DNA of 64,000 nt from Gluconobacter kondonii (GCF_002723995.1 NZ_BEWP01000002.1:279673-343672); one strand, 5' to 3'; counted from the stretch's first letter, positions 53,394 to 63,673 are shown. Notes: a model not told the origin generated them from the sequence alone. Made by a program: numbers and translations.

Positions 53394-56300
53394 ATGACCA
53401 CCTCTGTGCAACACTCACTCAAAAGACGCACTCCTGTGCCCCGGACAGTCGTCCGGATGTTCCTGATGGCCGGCATTTCCTACAGTGTCCTGCCTTGCGT
53501 GAACGCTCATGCCCAGAGCACCACGACCGCACCCGCAAAACACGTTTCCGCTCACAAGAGCGCAGCCAAGAAAAAGGCTCCGGTAAAAGCTGCCACGACA
53601 GCCAGAACTGCACCCAGCGCAGGTCCGACATCCATTGTCGCAACCCCGGTTACAACCGCGACGGCTCCCGCAACCCAGTCGAACAGCAAGGTGCTGCAGC
53701 AGGGAACGGAAGCTGCAAACACAGATGAAGTTGTCACGGTCACCGGTACACGCCTGTCCCAGACACGCCTGACAAATGTCATGGCTGGAACAACACTCAG
53801 CGCAGACCAGATCAAGAAGCGTGGTTACACCGATATCGGTATCGCGCTGATGCGTGAAAATCCCGCTTTCGGTGTCGGCGACAACACACCGATCGGTAGC
53901 CAGGGCAGCTTCGGTGCAGGTCAGTCCTTCACCTCCCTGCTCAATCTCGGCAGTGATCGAACCCTGACGCTGGTCGACGGTATGCGCATGGTGGGCGGGT
54001 CGACGGCATCCCTTTACGGTGCGGGATCAGGGTCGCAGGTTGATATCAGTGCCATTCCGACCTCAATCCTGAAAGGGGTGGAAACCAAGCTGGGTGGCGC
54101 AGGTGCAGCCTATGGCGCGGACGCTGTGGCTGGTGTGGTCAACTACCAACTTGACGATCACTTCACTGGCGTAGACTTCAATGCCCAGGGCAACTGGAGC
54201 CAGAAGCTCGATGCCCCCGGTGAGAAAATCACCTTCAAAGTTGGCCACGACTTCGATCACGGCAAAGGCGGCATGGTATTCGATGTTGAATACCGAAATA
54301 ACGGCGGTATGGTCGACAATGACCGGCCTTATCTGACCGGTCGCAACGCCACCACATATGTTCGTCAGCCGATCGGCGGAACAGGCAAGTACACTTATAA
54401 TCTTGCGCAGGGTGCGCGTAACGTCATCGCATCTGTCACTGGCGTTCCGCAGTTGAGTGCTGGAAATCCGCCGATCTACGGTGGTCAGGTATTGAGCGGC
54501 ATCTCCAATGCTGCCGGTCAGCCCCTGATGTTCAGTGGCAATGGCCAGTCCCTCGTCCCGATGACGTGGAACTATGCTACCAAAAGTCCAACTACGGTCG
54601 TGGGTGGCAACGGAACGGCACTTCAGGATTATAGCCAGCTTTATACCCCTACCGACAAGCTGAACCTGACGCTGCTCGGTCATTACGACATCACCGACCA
54701 TATCCATGCAACGTGGCAAGGTTGGTACGCTCGAGGCACTGCGTCCAGCACCGTTGGGCAGGGCACTTGGAATACTCCGCTCTTTGCCTCAGACCCACTG
54801 ACACTGTCCAATTACCACAACAATGCTGAAGTGAACGGCGCTTATGCGCTGAGCACCAACAATCCGTATCTGTCGTCTTCTGCACGCAGCACGATTGTGA
54901 ATGCCCTGTCCGCAGCCGGATTACCGACTGACACGTTTTACATGTCGCGCCTGAATCAGGATCTGGATGCGGGCATGTATCAGACAACGATGCAGATGTA
55001 TCGCTTCCAAGGAGGACTGAACGGTGACTTCGACGCCGTCGGTCGTCACTTTAATTGGAAAGTTCGCGGGGAATACAGCCGCTATCTGAACGATACATGG
55101 CAGCCTTCCATCGTCACACAAAACCTCGTCAACGCGCTTAACGCCACGACGGACGCCAGCGGCAATATTGTCTGCGCCCCCGGCTATACCAGCGCTCCCA
55201 TCAAGACCCGCAGCTCCACTTGCGCACCTTTCAACCCGTTCGGCACCGGTCAGTCCACACCTGCAGCACGGAATTACATCCTGGCTGATGCCCATCAGAA
55301 GAATGCCAACGCACAACGCGACATTCAGGCTGAAATTTCCAGCACGGTCATGCGCCTTCCCGCTGGCGATATCCGCTGGGATATCGGTTACGAACATCGC
55401 CGCGAAGGTTATCGCTTCAATCCAGGCGCATTCTCCCGCGGATGGGAACAGTCTGACGGTTCATATCTGCAGTATGGCAACTCAACCTCACTGCCGCCCA
55501 CAGGCGGCGCCTACCACACGCATGAAGTATTCGGAGAGCTTGACGTTCCGCTGGTCTCGCCCAGCATGCATGTTCCGGGTGTCTATAACCTTTCTGCAAC
55601 AGCGAACGGTCGTTACATCAATAACAGTATGACCGGTGGCTACTGGACTTATATGTTCGGTGGCTCATGGTGGCCGACGCAGGACTTCGGCCTGAGCGGC
55701 AACTATGCCCGTTCGGTCCGCAACCCGTCCGTTACCGAACTGTTCGCTCCTAAGAGCACGGATTACGAAGATGGTATCGATCCCTGCTCGTCGGCTGGTG
55801 TTGATGCTGGTCCGAATCCCGCCGTGCGTGCCGCTAACTGCGCCAAGGCCAGGATCAAGCAGCCGTTCGAGTCAAACTTCAACAACTTCACCGTTCAGGG
55901 CACCGCAGGTGGCAATAACAAACTAAAGAACGAAGTTTCCACCAGCTATACCGGAAACCTTGAATTCCGCCCGCACTTTATTCGCGGCTTCGACTTTACG
56001 GGATCCTTCGTAGACGTAAAGATCAACAACGCGATCACATATCTTGGTGCTCAAGACATCATGGACGGTTGCTACGACTCGACGTCCTACGGGCCTAACA
56101 ATACCTACTGCGCTGCCTTTACACGTGGAGCAGATGGCCAGCTCCAGAACTATCAAGCTGGTTATTATAATATTGCCAACTACGAGACACAGGCTCTGCA
56201 GGCACGTCTTGAATATAACAGCCCGCTGTCACGCTTCGGCCTGCCGTCTTCCGCTGGTGAAATCGGCCTTACAGGAAACTACGTCCACTACCTGAAGAGC

Positions 56301-56666
56301 CAGCAGAGCTACCTGGGCAACACCTATCTGCTCAGCGGTACAACAGCAACACCCAACGACAACTTCACGCTGAATGCGAACTATATCCGTGGTCCCTTCA
56401 GCCTGCAGTGGCAGACCCTCTGGTATGGCCCTTCGCACTACGCAGTGCAGGTGCCGGCCACCCAGTACTTTGCCAACAAACGTCCGTCCTTTGCCATGTT
56501 CAACCTGACGCTTGGTTACGAAATTACCAAGAACTTCAGCGCCAACTTCATGGTGAACAACATCACCAATGCGCTGCCGAAATATCCCGGTACGGTCAGC
56601 CTGAATCGCTACTACGATGCGATCATCGGCCGTTCCTTCCAGATGAATCTCGGGGTTCATTTCTGA
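53394..56666 (+). CDS. Large TonB-dependent receptor
   Basis: The 1090-residue product has a signal peptide (MFLMAGISYSVLPCVNAHAQ), a Lys/Ala/Pro-rich linker, a plug with EVVTVTGTRLS, DQIKKRGYTDIGIALMRENP and TLTLVDGMRMVGG, and a very long barrel ending in QMNLGVHF with a terminal Phe. ATG 53394 is preceded by AAGGA; an in-frame TTG at 53307 precedes no signal. It is larger than siderophore receptors (about 700-800), as in many carbohydrate-type or peptide TonB receptors. Substrate unknown. Confidence 0.87.
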   Translation: MTTSVQHSLKRRTPVPRTVVRMFLMAGISYSVLPCVNAHAQSTTTAPAKHVSAHKSAAKKKAPVKAATTARTAPSAGPTSIVATPVTTATAPATQSNSKVLQQGTEAANTDEVVTVTGTRLSQTRLTNVMAGTTLSADQIKKRGYTDIGIALMRENPAFGVGDNTPIGSQGSFGAGQSFTSLLNLGSDRTLTLVDGMRMVGGSTASLYGAGSGSQVDISAIPTSILKGVETKLGGAGAAYGADAVAGVVNYQLDDHFTGVDFNAQGNWSQKLDAPGEKITFKVGHDFDHGKGGMVFDVEYRNNGGMVDNDRPYLTGRNATTYVRQPIGGTGKYTYNLAQGARNVIASVTGVPQLSAGNPPIYGGQVLSGISNAAGQPLMFSGNGQSLVPMTWNYATKSPTTVVGGNGTALQDYSQLYTPTDKLNLTLLGHYDITDHIHATWQGWYARGTASSTVGQGTWNTPLFASDPLTLSNYHNNAEVNGAYALSTNNPYLSSSARSTIVNALSAAGLPTDTFYMSRLNQDLDAGMYQTTMQMYRFQGGLNGDFDAVGRHFNWKVRGEYSRYLNDTWQPSIVTQNLVNALNATTDASGNIVCAPGYTSAPIKTRSSTCAPFNPFGTGQSTPAARNYILADAHQKNANAQRDIQAEISSTVMRLPAGDIRWDIGYEHRREGYRFNPGAFSRGWEQSDGSYLQYGNSTSLPPTGGAYHTHEVFGELDVPLVSPSMHVPGVYNLSATANGRYINNSMTGGYWTYMFGGSWWPTQDFGLSGNYARSVRNPSVTELFAPKSTDYEDGIDPCSSAGVDAGPNPAVRAANCAKARIKQPFESNFNNFTVQGTAGGNNKLKNEVSTSYTGNLEFRPHFIRGFDFTGSFVDVKINNAITYLGAQDIMDGCYDSTSYGPNNTYCAAFTRGADGQLQNYQAGYYNIANYETQALQARLEYNSPLSRFGLPSSAGEIGLTGNYVHYLKSQQSYLGNTYLLSGTTATPNDNFTLNANYIRGPFSLQWQTLWYGPSHYAVQVPATQYFANKRPSFAMFNLTLGYEITKNFSANFMVNNITNALPKYPGTVSLNRYYDAIIGRSFQMNLGVHF

Positions 56667-56686
56667 TCGTCTGATCAGGCGGAACA

Positions 56687-56720
56687 CAAAAAAGGGGGGC
56701 TTCGGCCCCCCTTTTTTTGT
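56687..56720 (+). terminator. Strong rho-independent terminator
   Basis: AAAAAAAGGGGGGC and GCCCCCCTTTTTTT form a long stem with a TTCG loop, continuing into TTTTTTTG. It ends the TonB receptor transcript and could also serve the convergent nucleoside hydrolase gene. Confidence 0.95.
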
Positions 56721-56753
56721 TTTTGTAGAGATGTGTCACGGACAGCGAAAAAC

Positions 56754-57722
56754 CTAGTCCAGAAGAGCAAGTCTTTCCGTCAGCAGGGAATAGAAGGCAT
56801 CTGCCTCAACATCATTGATCCATAACGCATTCGGAACGCGATTGGTGACGTTCCACAGATCCACAACACTCTGACCCACGCACAACGGCGCGTCGACCTC
56901 GATCTCCACATTACAACGCAGCCCCGAGAAAAGCTGGGGCCACAGCAGAAAGCCAATGGTGAGCGGATCGTGCAACGCACCGCCCTCCCAGCCATATTTG
57001 AGCTTCTCGAACCGGTCTTCCGCCCCCAGCATCCGCACGACCATGTCCGTCACGGGCGAGCCGACTGCCGCAATCGGTTTCAGACGGGCCGGTGTGGCGA
57101 TGGCGCGATGCGTCACATCCAGCGGCAGGAGCGTGATGGGGATGCCGGAACGCATGACGATGCGGGCGGCATGAGGATCCACGAAGAAGTTAAATTCAGC
57201 GGTCGGCGTGATGTTGCCACCCTCGCGCTGGGCACCGCCCATGGCCACGATCCCCGCGATCCGGGACGCGATATCAGGCGCATGGGTCAGGGCCAGCGCC
57301 AGATTCGTCATCGGGCCGAGACAGACCAGCGTAATCGTACCTTCCGGCTCACGACGCAGCAGGTCCACGAGATAGGTTGCGGCATCAATCGCCTGCGGAC
57401 GCAGCGTCGGCTCGGGAAGATTAGCGCCCGCCATGCCCGTTTCGCCATGCACATGCTCGGCACTGATGGGCATACGATGTAGCGGACGGGCCGCGCCTGC
57501 GAATACCGGAATATCGGTGCGACCTGTCAGTTCAAGCAGGGCGCAGGCGTTTTTCGTCGTCAGAGCGACGGGAACATTGCCAGCGACGGTCGTGATGGCC
57601 TCGACCGTCAGTTCCGGCGAGGCCAGCGCCAGCAGGATGGCCACGGCATCGTCCTGACCCGGATCGGTGTCGATGACGATACGGCGGGGTGCGGTCCCGA
57701 TGGAGCTGGCCTGTGTCATCAT
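56754..57722 (-). CDS. Inosine/uridine-type nucleoside hydrolase
   Basis: The 322-residue product has the nucleoside hydrolase calcium site DTDPGQDDA near the N-terminus and the ITTVAGNVP, VCLGPMTNLALALTH and EFNFFVDPHAARIV segments of the family. It splits purine or pyrimidine ribonucleosides into base and ribose, linking loosely to the purine genes elsewhere in the window. Its start overlaps the DUF3297 stop (ATGA) if the first ATG is used. Confidence 0.93.
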   Translation of the reverse strand: MMTQASSIGTAPRRIVIDTDPGQDDAVAILLALASPELTVEAITTVAGNVPVALTTKNACALLELTGRTDIPVFAGAARPLHRMPISAEHVHGETGMAGANLPEPTLRPQAIDAATYLVDLLRREPEGTITLVCLGPMTNLALALTHAPDIASRIAGIVAMGGAQREGGNITPTAEFNFFVDPHAARIVMRSGIPITLLPLDVTHRAIATPARLKPIAAVGSPVTDMVVRMLGAEDRFEKLKYGWEGGALHDPLTIGFLLWPQLFSGLRCNVEIEVDAPLCVGQSVVDLWNVTNRVPNALWINDVEADAFYSLLTERLALLD

Positions 57723-57970
57723 GCGTCTTCTTCGGAATCCTTGATCCAGACCTCGACCGGTCCTGTGACCTTGATCGTCATTGGACGGCCACGACGGTCC
57801 ATGGCTTTGCCAACGGCCAGACGCACCCAGCCTTCGCTGATGCAGTATTCCTCGACGGTGGTGCGCTCTTCGCCCTTGAAGCGGACGCCGATGCCGCGGG
57901 AGAGCAGCTCTTCGTTGTAATACGGGCTGTCAGGGCTGGCGGAGAGACGATCGGGAATGGTGTCGGTCAT
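57719..57970 (-). CDS. DUF3297 family small protein
   Basis: This 83-residue protein (MTDTIPDRLSASPDSPYYNE) matches the DUF3297 family, short acidic proteins with the GIGVRFKGEERTTVEEYCISEGW and GKAMDRRGRPMTIKV blocks. It has no signal or membrane segment. Function is not established. It is likely co-transcribed with the nucleoside hydrolase. Confidence 0.9.
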   Translation of the reverse strand: MTDTIPDRLSASPDSPYYNEELLSRGIGVRFKGEERTTVEEYCISEGWVRLAVGKAMDRRGRPMTIKVTGPVEVWIKDSEEDA

Positions 57971-58146
57971 GGCTATCCTCGTTGTATCAGATCCGATCAG
58001 GTCGGACCGGCGCGTCAGAGGTCTTCTCTGTAGCGCCGGATGGGCAGCTCTCCAAGTCCGACACCAACACAACGCCGGATATGGCCGCTCCCACAGAGCG
58101 CGGAGCACTGCTATGAGAGACGCTTCTTGTCGGAGACAGACCGCCC

Positions 58147-59343
58147 ATGCCGTATTGCTCTTTTCGCCATAAACCGCTGACCGCCCTGACATCGCTCGTC
58201 ATGCTTCTGACGGCCGGGGCCGCCCTGTCCGGCTGCGCCTCGGATGACGATGGCGACAACTGGTCCGTCAGCGCGCCCGTCTCGGCGGGACAGGCGATCC
58301 GGCTGGATTCCGTACCGTCTCATGAGCCGGCTTCCGTCTATCGCCTGACCTATCGCAGCACGGATGCACGCGACCCGCATCAGCTCGTCCGTGTGTCGGC
58401 GCAGGTTCTGGTCCCGCACGGTCCGGCTCCGGCGGGAGGCTGGCCTGTTCTGGCCTGGGCGCATGGAGAGAGCGGCCTGCACCTGACCTGCGCGCCGTCC
58501 GTGATGGGAATCGGCACCGTTCAGGCCCGTTTCTATGACGGATGGCTGCGTCAGGGCTTTGCGATCGTCGCGACCGACTATCCCGGCATGGGCGAGCCGG
58601 GCGCACCGCTTCTGCTGAATGCACGTTCGGAAGGCATGAGCGTGCTGGATTCCGTACGCGCGGCCCGCGAACGCCTCCCGGACCTGTCGGACAATGTGGT
58701 GCTAAACGGCCATGCACAAGGTGGACAGGCGGCTCTGGCGGCGGCGGCCATGGCCTCGACCTATGCGCCGCATCTGCATATTCTGGGCACGATCGCCGCC
58801 GCCCCGCCCTATCTGGACGAAAAGGCGGCGCAGGAGCTTCTGCATCCCGCCAATCCGCACAGCTTCTCCCCCGCCGTGCCGGAACTCCTGACACTCGGAC
58901 AGTCGCTGGTCGAGGCCGATCCGTCCACCGACATCAACGAGGCCTTCACGCCCCGGGGGCAGCGCCTTTTGCATGATGCGGGCTCCATGTGCGCTTCGGA
59001 TTTCTTCCCGATCGCCAAACGCTCCGGCCTGACGCCAGCAACCCTGCTCGAACCCGAAGCGGGCCGCGTGCTGGCACCGGCATTTGGCTGGGCGAAATAT
59101 CCGGGCTTCTCCCTGCCCTCACCTGTTCTGATCGAATCCGGCGCGCAGGATCTGCACACCTCCACAAGCCAACAGAAACGCCTTGTCGCGCGTCTCTGCG
59201 CCGCTGGAACGCCCGTAACACACCGGATTCATGACGCCAGCCATAACGGCACGCTCGCCGCCATGATTACGGAAGCCCACAGCTTCGCCGGGCAGCTTCT
59301 TGCGGGCACCAAACCCCGTTCGGACTGTAACTCCGCGAACTAA
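58147..59343 (+). CDS. Lipase-like lipoprotein lacking the catalytic serine
   Basis: The 398-residue product has a lipoprotein signal (LSGC, Cys30) and an alpha/beta hydrolase fold of the secretory-lipase (LIP) type: VLAWAHGESG, ATDYPGMG and an SGAQD/HDASHNG region that supplies acid and His. The nucleophile elbow, normally GHSQGG, reads GHAQGG: Ala190 (codon GCA at 58714-58716) replaces the serine. The protein may be a non-catalytic binding lipoprotein. It is divergent from the DUF3297 gene and followed, after 71 bp, by an SDR gene. Confidence 0.8.
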   Translation: MPYCSFRHKPLTALTSLVMLLTAGAALSGCASDDDGDNWSVSAPVSAGQAIRLDSVPSHEPASVYRLTYRSTDARDPHQLVRVSAQVLVPHGPAPAGGWPVLAWAHGESGLHLTCAPSVMGIGTVQARFYDGWLRQGFAIVATDYPGMGEPGAPLLLNARSEGMSVLDSVRAARERLPDLSDNVVLNGHAQGGQAALAAAAMASTYAPHLHILGTIAAAPPYLDEKAAQELLHPANPHSFSPAVPELLTLGQSLVEADPSTDINEAFTPRGQRLLHDAGSMCASDFFPIAKRSGLTPATLLEPEAGRVLAPAFGWAKYPGFSLPSPVLIESGAQDLHTSTSQQKRLVARLCAAGTPVTHRIHDASHNGTLAAMITEAHSFAGQLLAGTKPRSDCNSAN

Positions 59344-59414
59344 CCTGACAGAGAAGAGATGTTTTCGCTCCTTCGGGGGTCGCTTCGCGGAAACACTCTG
59401 TTAAAATCGGCCCT

Positions 59415-60218
59415 ATGAATATCCTGATTACAGGGGCCGCATCCGGGATCGGACGCGGTCTTGCCCTGAAACTGGCCCGTCCGGGCGTTTCCCTACATCT
59501 GTGCGATCACGCTGAAGATGGCTTGATGGAAACAGCCCGACGCTGCGGTGGACAGGGAGCCAGAGCGGTGCCGACCGTGCTGGACACGCGCGATCGGCAG
59601 GGCATGGCGGAGTGGGTCGCCGCCGCGTCGGAAGAGCGGCTCGATATGGCGTTTCTCTGTGCGGGCATCACGGGTGGACTGCCGCATACCGACACCGACG
59701 GTCTGCTTCTAGAGCGTGAAGAGCGCGTCCGCGACATGCTGGATATCAACCTGACTGGAACGCTCAACACGTTCTTTCCAGTCGTCGCGGCCATGCGCGG
59801 GCAGGAGCGAAACGGCGAAAACCTGCGGGGGCGGATCTGCGTGATGGCGTCCGTCGCGGGATTCGTGTGCTACCCTGGCACGCCGTCCTATTCCGCATCC
59901 AAGGCCGCACTGGACCGTTTCATCGTGGCCAATGCGGGCCGGCTGGGTAGTTTTGGCATCAGCCTGACCAGCGTATGCTGCGGATTTGTGGATACGGCCA
60001 TGGTGCAGGGAAACCGCTTTGCCATGCCGGGTCTGGTGTCCACGGAAGAGGCCGTGCGCCGAATCCTGCGCGGAACGCTGCGCCAGACGCGCCGGGTAAT
60101 CTTTCCGGCATGGCTGGTCATGGGGTCCCGCCTGATGGATCTGCTGCCGCCCCGTCTGGCGGAACGCTATTATGTCACCCAGCCTTCCGCACAGCCGGCA
60201 GGCATGCCGGACTTCTGA
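59415..60218 (+). CDS. SDR-family oxidoreductase
   Basis: The 267-residue product is a classical short-chain dehydrogenase: the NAD(P) motif TGAASGIG near residue 7, the LCAGI segment, a catalytic Ser region (ASVAGFVCYPGTPSYSAS) and the YSASKAA active-site Tyr/Lys. It uses NAD(P)H to reduce or oxidise an alcohol or ketone. Substrate unknown. It lies between the lipase-like gene and a large RND permease on the same strand. Confidence 0.9.
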   Translation: MNILITGAASGIGRGLALKLARPGVSLHLCDHAEDGLMETARRCGGQGARAVPTVLDTRDRQGMAEWVAAASEERLDMAFLCAGITGGLPHTDTDGLLLEREERVRDMLDINLTGTLNTFFPVVAAMRGQERNGENLRGRICVMASVAGFVCYPGTPSYSASKAALDRFIVANAGRLGSFGISLTSVCCGFVDTAMVQGNRFAMPGLVSTEEAVRRILRGTLRQTRRVIFPAWLVMGSRLMDLLPPRLAERYYVTQPSAQPAGMPDF

Positions 60219-60298
60219 CGGCCCGCACACTGAAGAACTGACATTTTGTGTCCTATCAGTAATGACCTGAAACGCGGTTTTGTGGATAAACTGACCGC

Positions 60299-63200
60299 AT
60301 GAATTTCTGCCGCCTGTTCATAGACCGCCCGGTCGCGACGACACTGATGTCCATTGCCATCTTCATGGCGGGACTGATCTGCTATCCGCTCCTGCCCGTC
60401 GCCACGATGCCGGACATGACCACGACATCCATCATGGTCGTGGCAACCCAGCCGGGCGCTGACCCGCAGCAGATGGCAACCTCCGTCACAACGCCTCTGG
60501 AACGCAGGCTCGGCTCCATCGCGGATCTGGAAAGCATCGAATCCGACACCAGTGCCGGACAGGCCCAGATTTTTCTGGAATTCTCGTCGTCGCGGAACAT
60601 CGACGGCGCCCTGCGTGACACGCAGGCGGCCCTGCGCGCCGCGCGCGCCGACCTGCCGACCGGAACCATGGACGCGGATCCGCAGGCTTTCAAAATGGAT
60701 GGCGGCGGCTTCCCGGTCTATCTGATGAGTCTGACCGGTGACCAGAAAACACAGGCCGAACTCTACGATATCGCCAATATCCGCATCAAACCGCTGCTGG
60801 CCGAGGTCAAGGGCGTGGGACGTGTGGAGGTCGTGGGATCGACAAATCCCGCCGTGCGCGTCGAACTCAATCCCAACCCGCTCTATAAATGGGGCATCGG
60901 TCTGGAGGACATCCGCACCGCCCTTGCATCGGCCAATGCCTTCACGCCCAAGGGTTTCATCGACAGCAATGGCCAGCGGATGATGCTGTCCACCAACGAT
61001 CAAGCCGTCAACGCAGCCCAGTACCGGGACCTGATCATCGCATACCGCAATGACTTCTATCCCGTCCGGCTGAGCGATATCGCCACCGTCACGGACAGCG
61101 TGCAGGACGTCTATCAGACCAGCTATATCAACGGACATCGCGCCGTCACGCTGGTCGTCACAGCCCAGCCGCACGCCAATACCGTGGCTATTGTGGACGG
61201 CATCAACGCCAACCTGACGCATCTGCGCGATGCCCTGCCGGCGGACGTCAATCTGGTCGTAGGTCTCGACACGTCCCGCTCCATTCGTGCGTCGCTGGCG
61301 GATGCGCGACTGACGCTGATCCTGTCCGTCGTGCTGGTCGTGCTTGTGATTCTGCTGTTCTTCCGCAGATTCGTCACGACCCTGATCCCGGCCGTAACGG
61401 TCCCCATCGCGCTCTCCGGCACACTGGCAGCCATGGCGGCGTTCAACTTCACGCTCGATGTTCTGTCGCTCATGTCCCTGACCATTGCGGTCGGCTTCGT
61501 GGTCGATGACGCCATTGTCGTGCTGGAAAACATCGCCCGGCATATGGAGGAAGGAAAGGACCGTTACACGGCCAGTCTGGTCGGGTCTTCGGAGATTGGC
61601 TTTACGGTCCTGTCCATCAGCGCCTCGCTGGTCGCCGTCTTCATCCCGCTGCTGTTCCTGCCGGGCGGAGCGGGTTCGATCATGTTCGAGTTCTGCATGA
61701 CGATGATTTCCGCCATCGTCATTTCCATGTGGCTCTCCCTCACGCTGACGCCGATGATGTGCGCACGGATGCTGGAAATCGACCACGGCGATCAGCCCCG
61801 CAAAGGCTTGATCGGTTCTATCGCGTTTCTCACGGAAACCTCACTGGACTGGACGCTGAAGCAGTACGGCCGCTCCATGCACTGGTGTCTGCACCACCCG
61901 GTCTTGATGGGCATGACGCTGCCGCTGAGCTTCGTGGTGCTGATCGGCTCCATCGTGCTGATGCCTAAGGAATTCATCCCCTCACAGGACATGTCGCTGC
62001 TGGCGGGACGCATCAAGGGCGACCCCACGATGTCCTTTCAGGAAATCGACCGGCGTCTGCGGGAAATCGGCGCCATCGCCCAGACGGACCCCGATGTCAC
62101 GTCCACCACCATTTTCAGCGACGATAAAAACAGCGGCGAACTTTATATCCATCTGAAGGAAAAGGACGAGCGCGTCTCCGCCGAAACCATTCTGGATCGC
62201 ATCCGCAAACGCGTACCCAACGAACCCGGAGCGGACGTCTCGTTCTGGAGTGTGGGCGGCAGCAGTCAGGGCGGCAGCAGTTCCAAGAATACCGGCAGCT
62301 ACCGCTACGTCCTGCGCGGAGACAATGTCTCGGACCTGTTCGGTTATGTCCCGATCCTGCTGAACGCTCTGCGCGCCTCGGGAAAGCTGGTCAACATTTC
62401 GTCCACGACCGAGGGGCAGTCCGTCGCGGCTTACATCACCGTCCAGCGCGACACGGAAGCGCGCTATGGCGTCACCCCGCAGTTGATCCAGAACGTCCTG
62501 TACGATTCCTATGGTCAGGCCATCGTCTCCACGATCCATCTGCCCACGACCGAACACCGCGTGGTCATGGTGCTGGCCCCGAAATACCGGATGGACCCCG
62601 AGACGCTTCATCAGGTCTGGATTTCCACCTCCGCAGGTACGGCGGCCGGTGGCGTGGCCTCCAATCTGATCCGCGCCCGCAGCGACTCCAGCACCTCCGC
62701 CAGCAGTTTCACGTCTCTCGCAACGGCCTCCATCCAGAACTCGCTAGCCAACCAGTTGTCAGGCAATACCTCCAGCGGTTCCGCCGTCTCGTCCTCGATC
62801 GAAACCATGATCCCGCTGATGAACGTCGCATCCATCCTATGGAAGCCACAGCCCCTCGATATCACCCATCGCGGCAACTATTATTCGGCCAATATCTCGT
62901 TCGATCTGGCGACGGGCGTGAGCTACAACGATGCGGTCGCTCTGATCAAACAGACCATGCAGAGCACTCATGCTCCCGATGGCGTGCTGGGCGACTTCAC
63001 CGGAACAGCTGGCGACACACGCAAGCTCATGATCAATGGCGCCCTAGCGTTCCTCGCCGCTATTGCCGTGATGTATATCGTGCTGGGCATTCTTTATGAG
63101 AGCCTGATCCATCCCATCACGATCCTCTCCACCCTGCCCTCCGCCGGAATCGGCGCGGTTCTGGGGCTGTGGATTGCGGGAGAGTCCTTCAGCATCATCG

Positions 63201-63604
63201 CCATGATCGGCATTATCCTGCTGACAGGCATCGTCAAGAAAAACGCCATTCTCGTCATCGACTTCGCCATCCATGCGGAACGTGTCGAGAAACTCTCCCC
63301 GAAAGATGCCATCTTCAAAGCCTCCATCACCCGCTTCCGCCCCATCCTGATGACATCCCTCGCCGCTGCACTCGGCGCGGTCCCACTCATCATCAGCAAC
63401 GGTTATGGTGCGGAAATGCGCCGTCCGCTGGGTGTTTCCATCCTCGGCGGAATGATCGTCAGCCAGCTTCTAACCCTTTACACGACGCCAATCGTCTATC
63501 TTTGGATGGATGCCATCGGCGTAAAGACAAAGCGTCTGTGTCACAGACTGCTCGGCCTGCTGCGCCGCCACAATACCTCCGCCCGATTATCCAGACGAAC
63601 CTGA
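60299..63604 (+). CDS. HAE1-type RND efflux permease
   Basis: The 1101-residue product is an AcrB/MdtB-like inner-membrane pump. TM1 with IDRPVATTLMSIAIFMAG, the TM4 proton-relay pair D403-D404 (GFVVDDAIVVLENI) and TM10 K980 (GIVKKNAILVIDF) are all present. Two Ser/Gly-rich stretches interrupt the second periplasmic domain (GGSSQGGSSSKNTGS near residue 650 and SSTSASS...NTSSGSAVSSS near 800-840), which is unusual. No membrane fusion protein or outer-membrane factor gene is adjacent, so it must pair with partners elsewhere. Confidence 0.92.
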   Translation: MNFCRLFIDRPVATTLMSIAIFMAGLICYPLLPVATMPDMTTTSIMVVATQPGADPQQMATSVTTPLERRLGSIADLESIESDTSAGQAQIFLEFSSSRNIDGALRDTQAALRAARADLPTGTMDADPQAFKMDGGGFPVYLMSLTGDQKTQAELYDIANIRIKPLLAEVKGVGRVEVVGSTNPAVRVELNPNPLYKWGIGLEDIRTALASANAFTPKGFIDSNGQRMMLSTNDQAVNAAQYRDLIIAYRNDFYPVRLSDIATVTDSVQDVYQTSYINGHRAVTLVVTAQPHANTVAIVDGINANLTHLRDALPADVNLVVGLDTSRSIRASLADARLTLILSVVLVVLVILLFFRRFVTTLIPAVTVPIALSGTLAAMAAFNFTLDVLSLMSLTIAVGFVVDDAIVVLENIARHMEEGKDRYTASLVGSSEIGFTVLSISASLVAVFIPLLFLPGGAGSIMFEFCMTMISAIVISMWLSLTLTPMMCARMLEIDHGDQPRKGLIGSIAFLTETSLDWTLKQYGRSMHWCLHHPVLMGMTLPLSFVVLIGSIVLMPKEFIPSQDMSLLAGRIKGDPTMSFQEIDRRLREIGAIAQTDPDVTSTTIFSDDKNSGELYIHLKEKDERVSAETILDRIRKRVPNEPGADVSFWSVGGSSQGGSSSKNTGSYRYVLRGDNVSDLFGYVPILLNALRASGKLVNISSTTEGQSVAAYITVQRDTEARYGVTPQLIQNVLYDSYGQAIVSTIHLPTTEHRVVMVLAPKYRMDPETLHQVWISTSAGTAAGGVASNLIRARSDSSTSASSFTSLATASIQNSLANQLSGNTSSGSAVSSSIETMIPLMNVASILWKPQPLDITHRGNYYSANISFDLATGVSYNDAVALIKQTMQSTHAPDGVLGDFTGTAGDTRKLMINGALAFLAAIAVMYIVLGILYESLIHPITILSTLPSAGIGAVLGLWIAGESFSIIAMIGIILLTGIVKKNAILVIDFAIHAERVEKLSPKDAIFKASITRFRPILMTSLAAALGAVPLIISNGYGAEMRRPLGVSILGGMIVSQLLTLYTTPIVYLWMDAIGVKTKRLCHRLLGLLRRHNTSARLSRRT

Positions 63605-63628
63605 GTAATATTCAGGTTTTAAACTTCA

Positions 63629-63665
63629 CGGGCTCGTCACTGTATTATTGACAAGCCCGTTTCTC
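63629..63665 (+). terminator. Terminator of the RND permease gene
   Basis: CGGGCTCGTCA and TGACAAGCCCG form an 11-bp stem (one G-T pair) with a 9-base loop, followed by TTTCTC. It lies 25 bp after the RND stop. Confidence 0.8.
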
Positions 63666-63673
63666 GCTCTGGA

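Noticed and set aside
53226..53414. 62-codon minus-strand frame upstream of the large TonB receptor
   Set aside because: It overlaps the receptor's signal region and leader, has no ribosome site and no family features.
60170..61786. 538-codon open frame antisense to the RND permease and SDR end
   Set aside because: His/Asp/Gly-rich shadow of a strongly supported permease gene.
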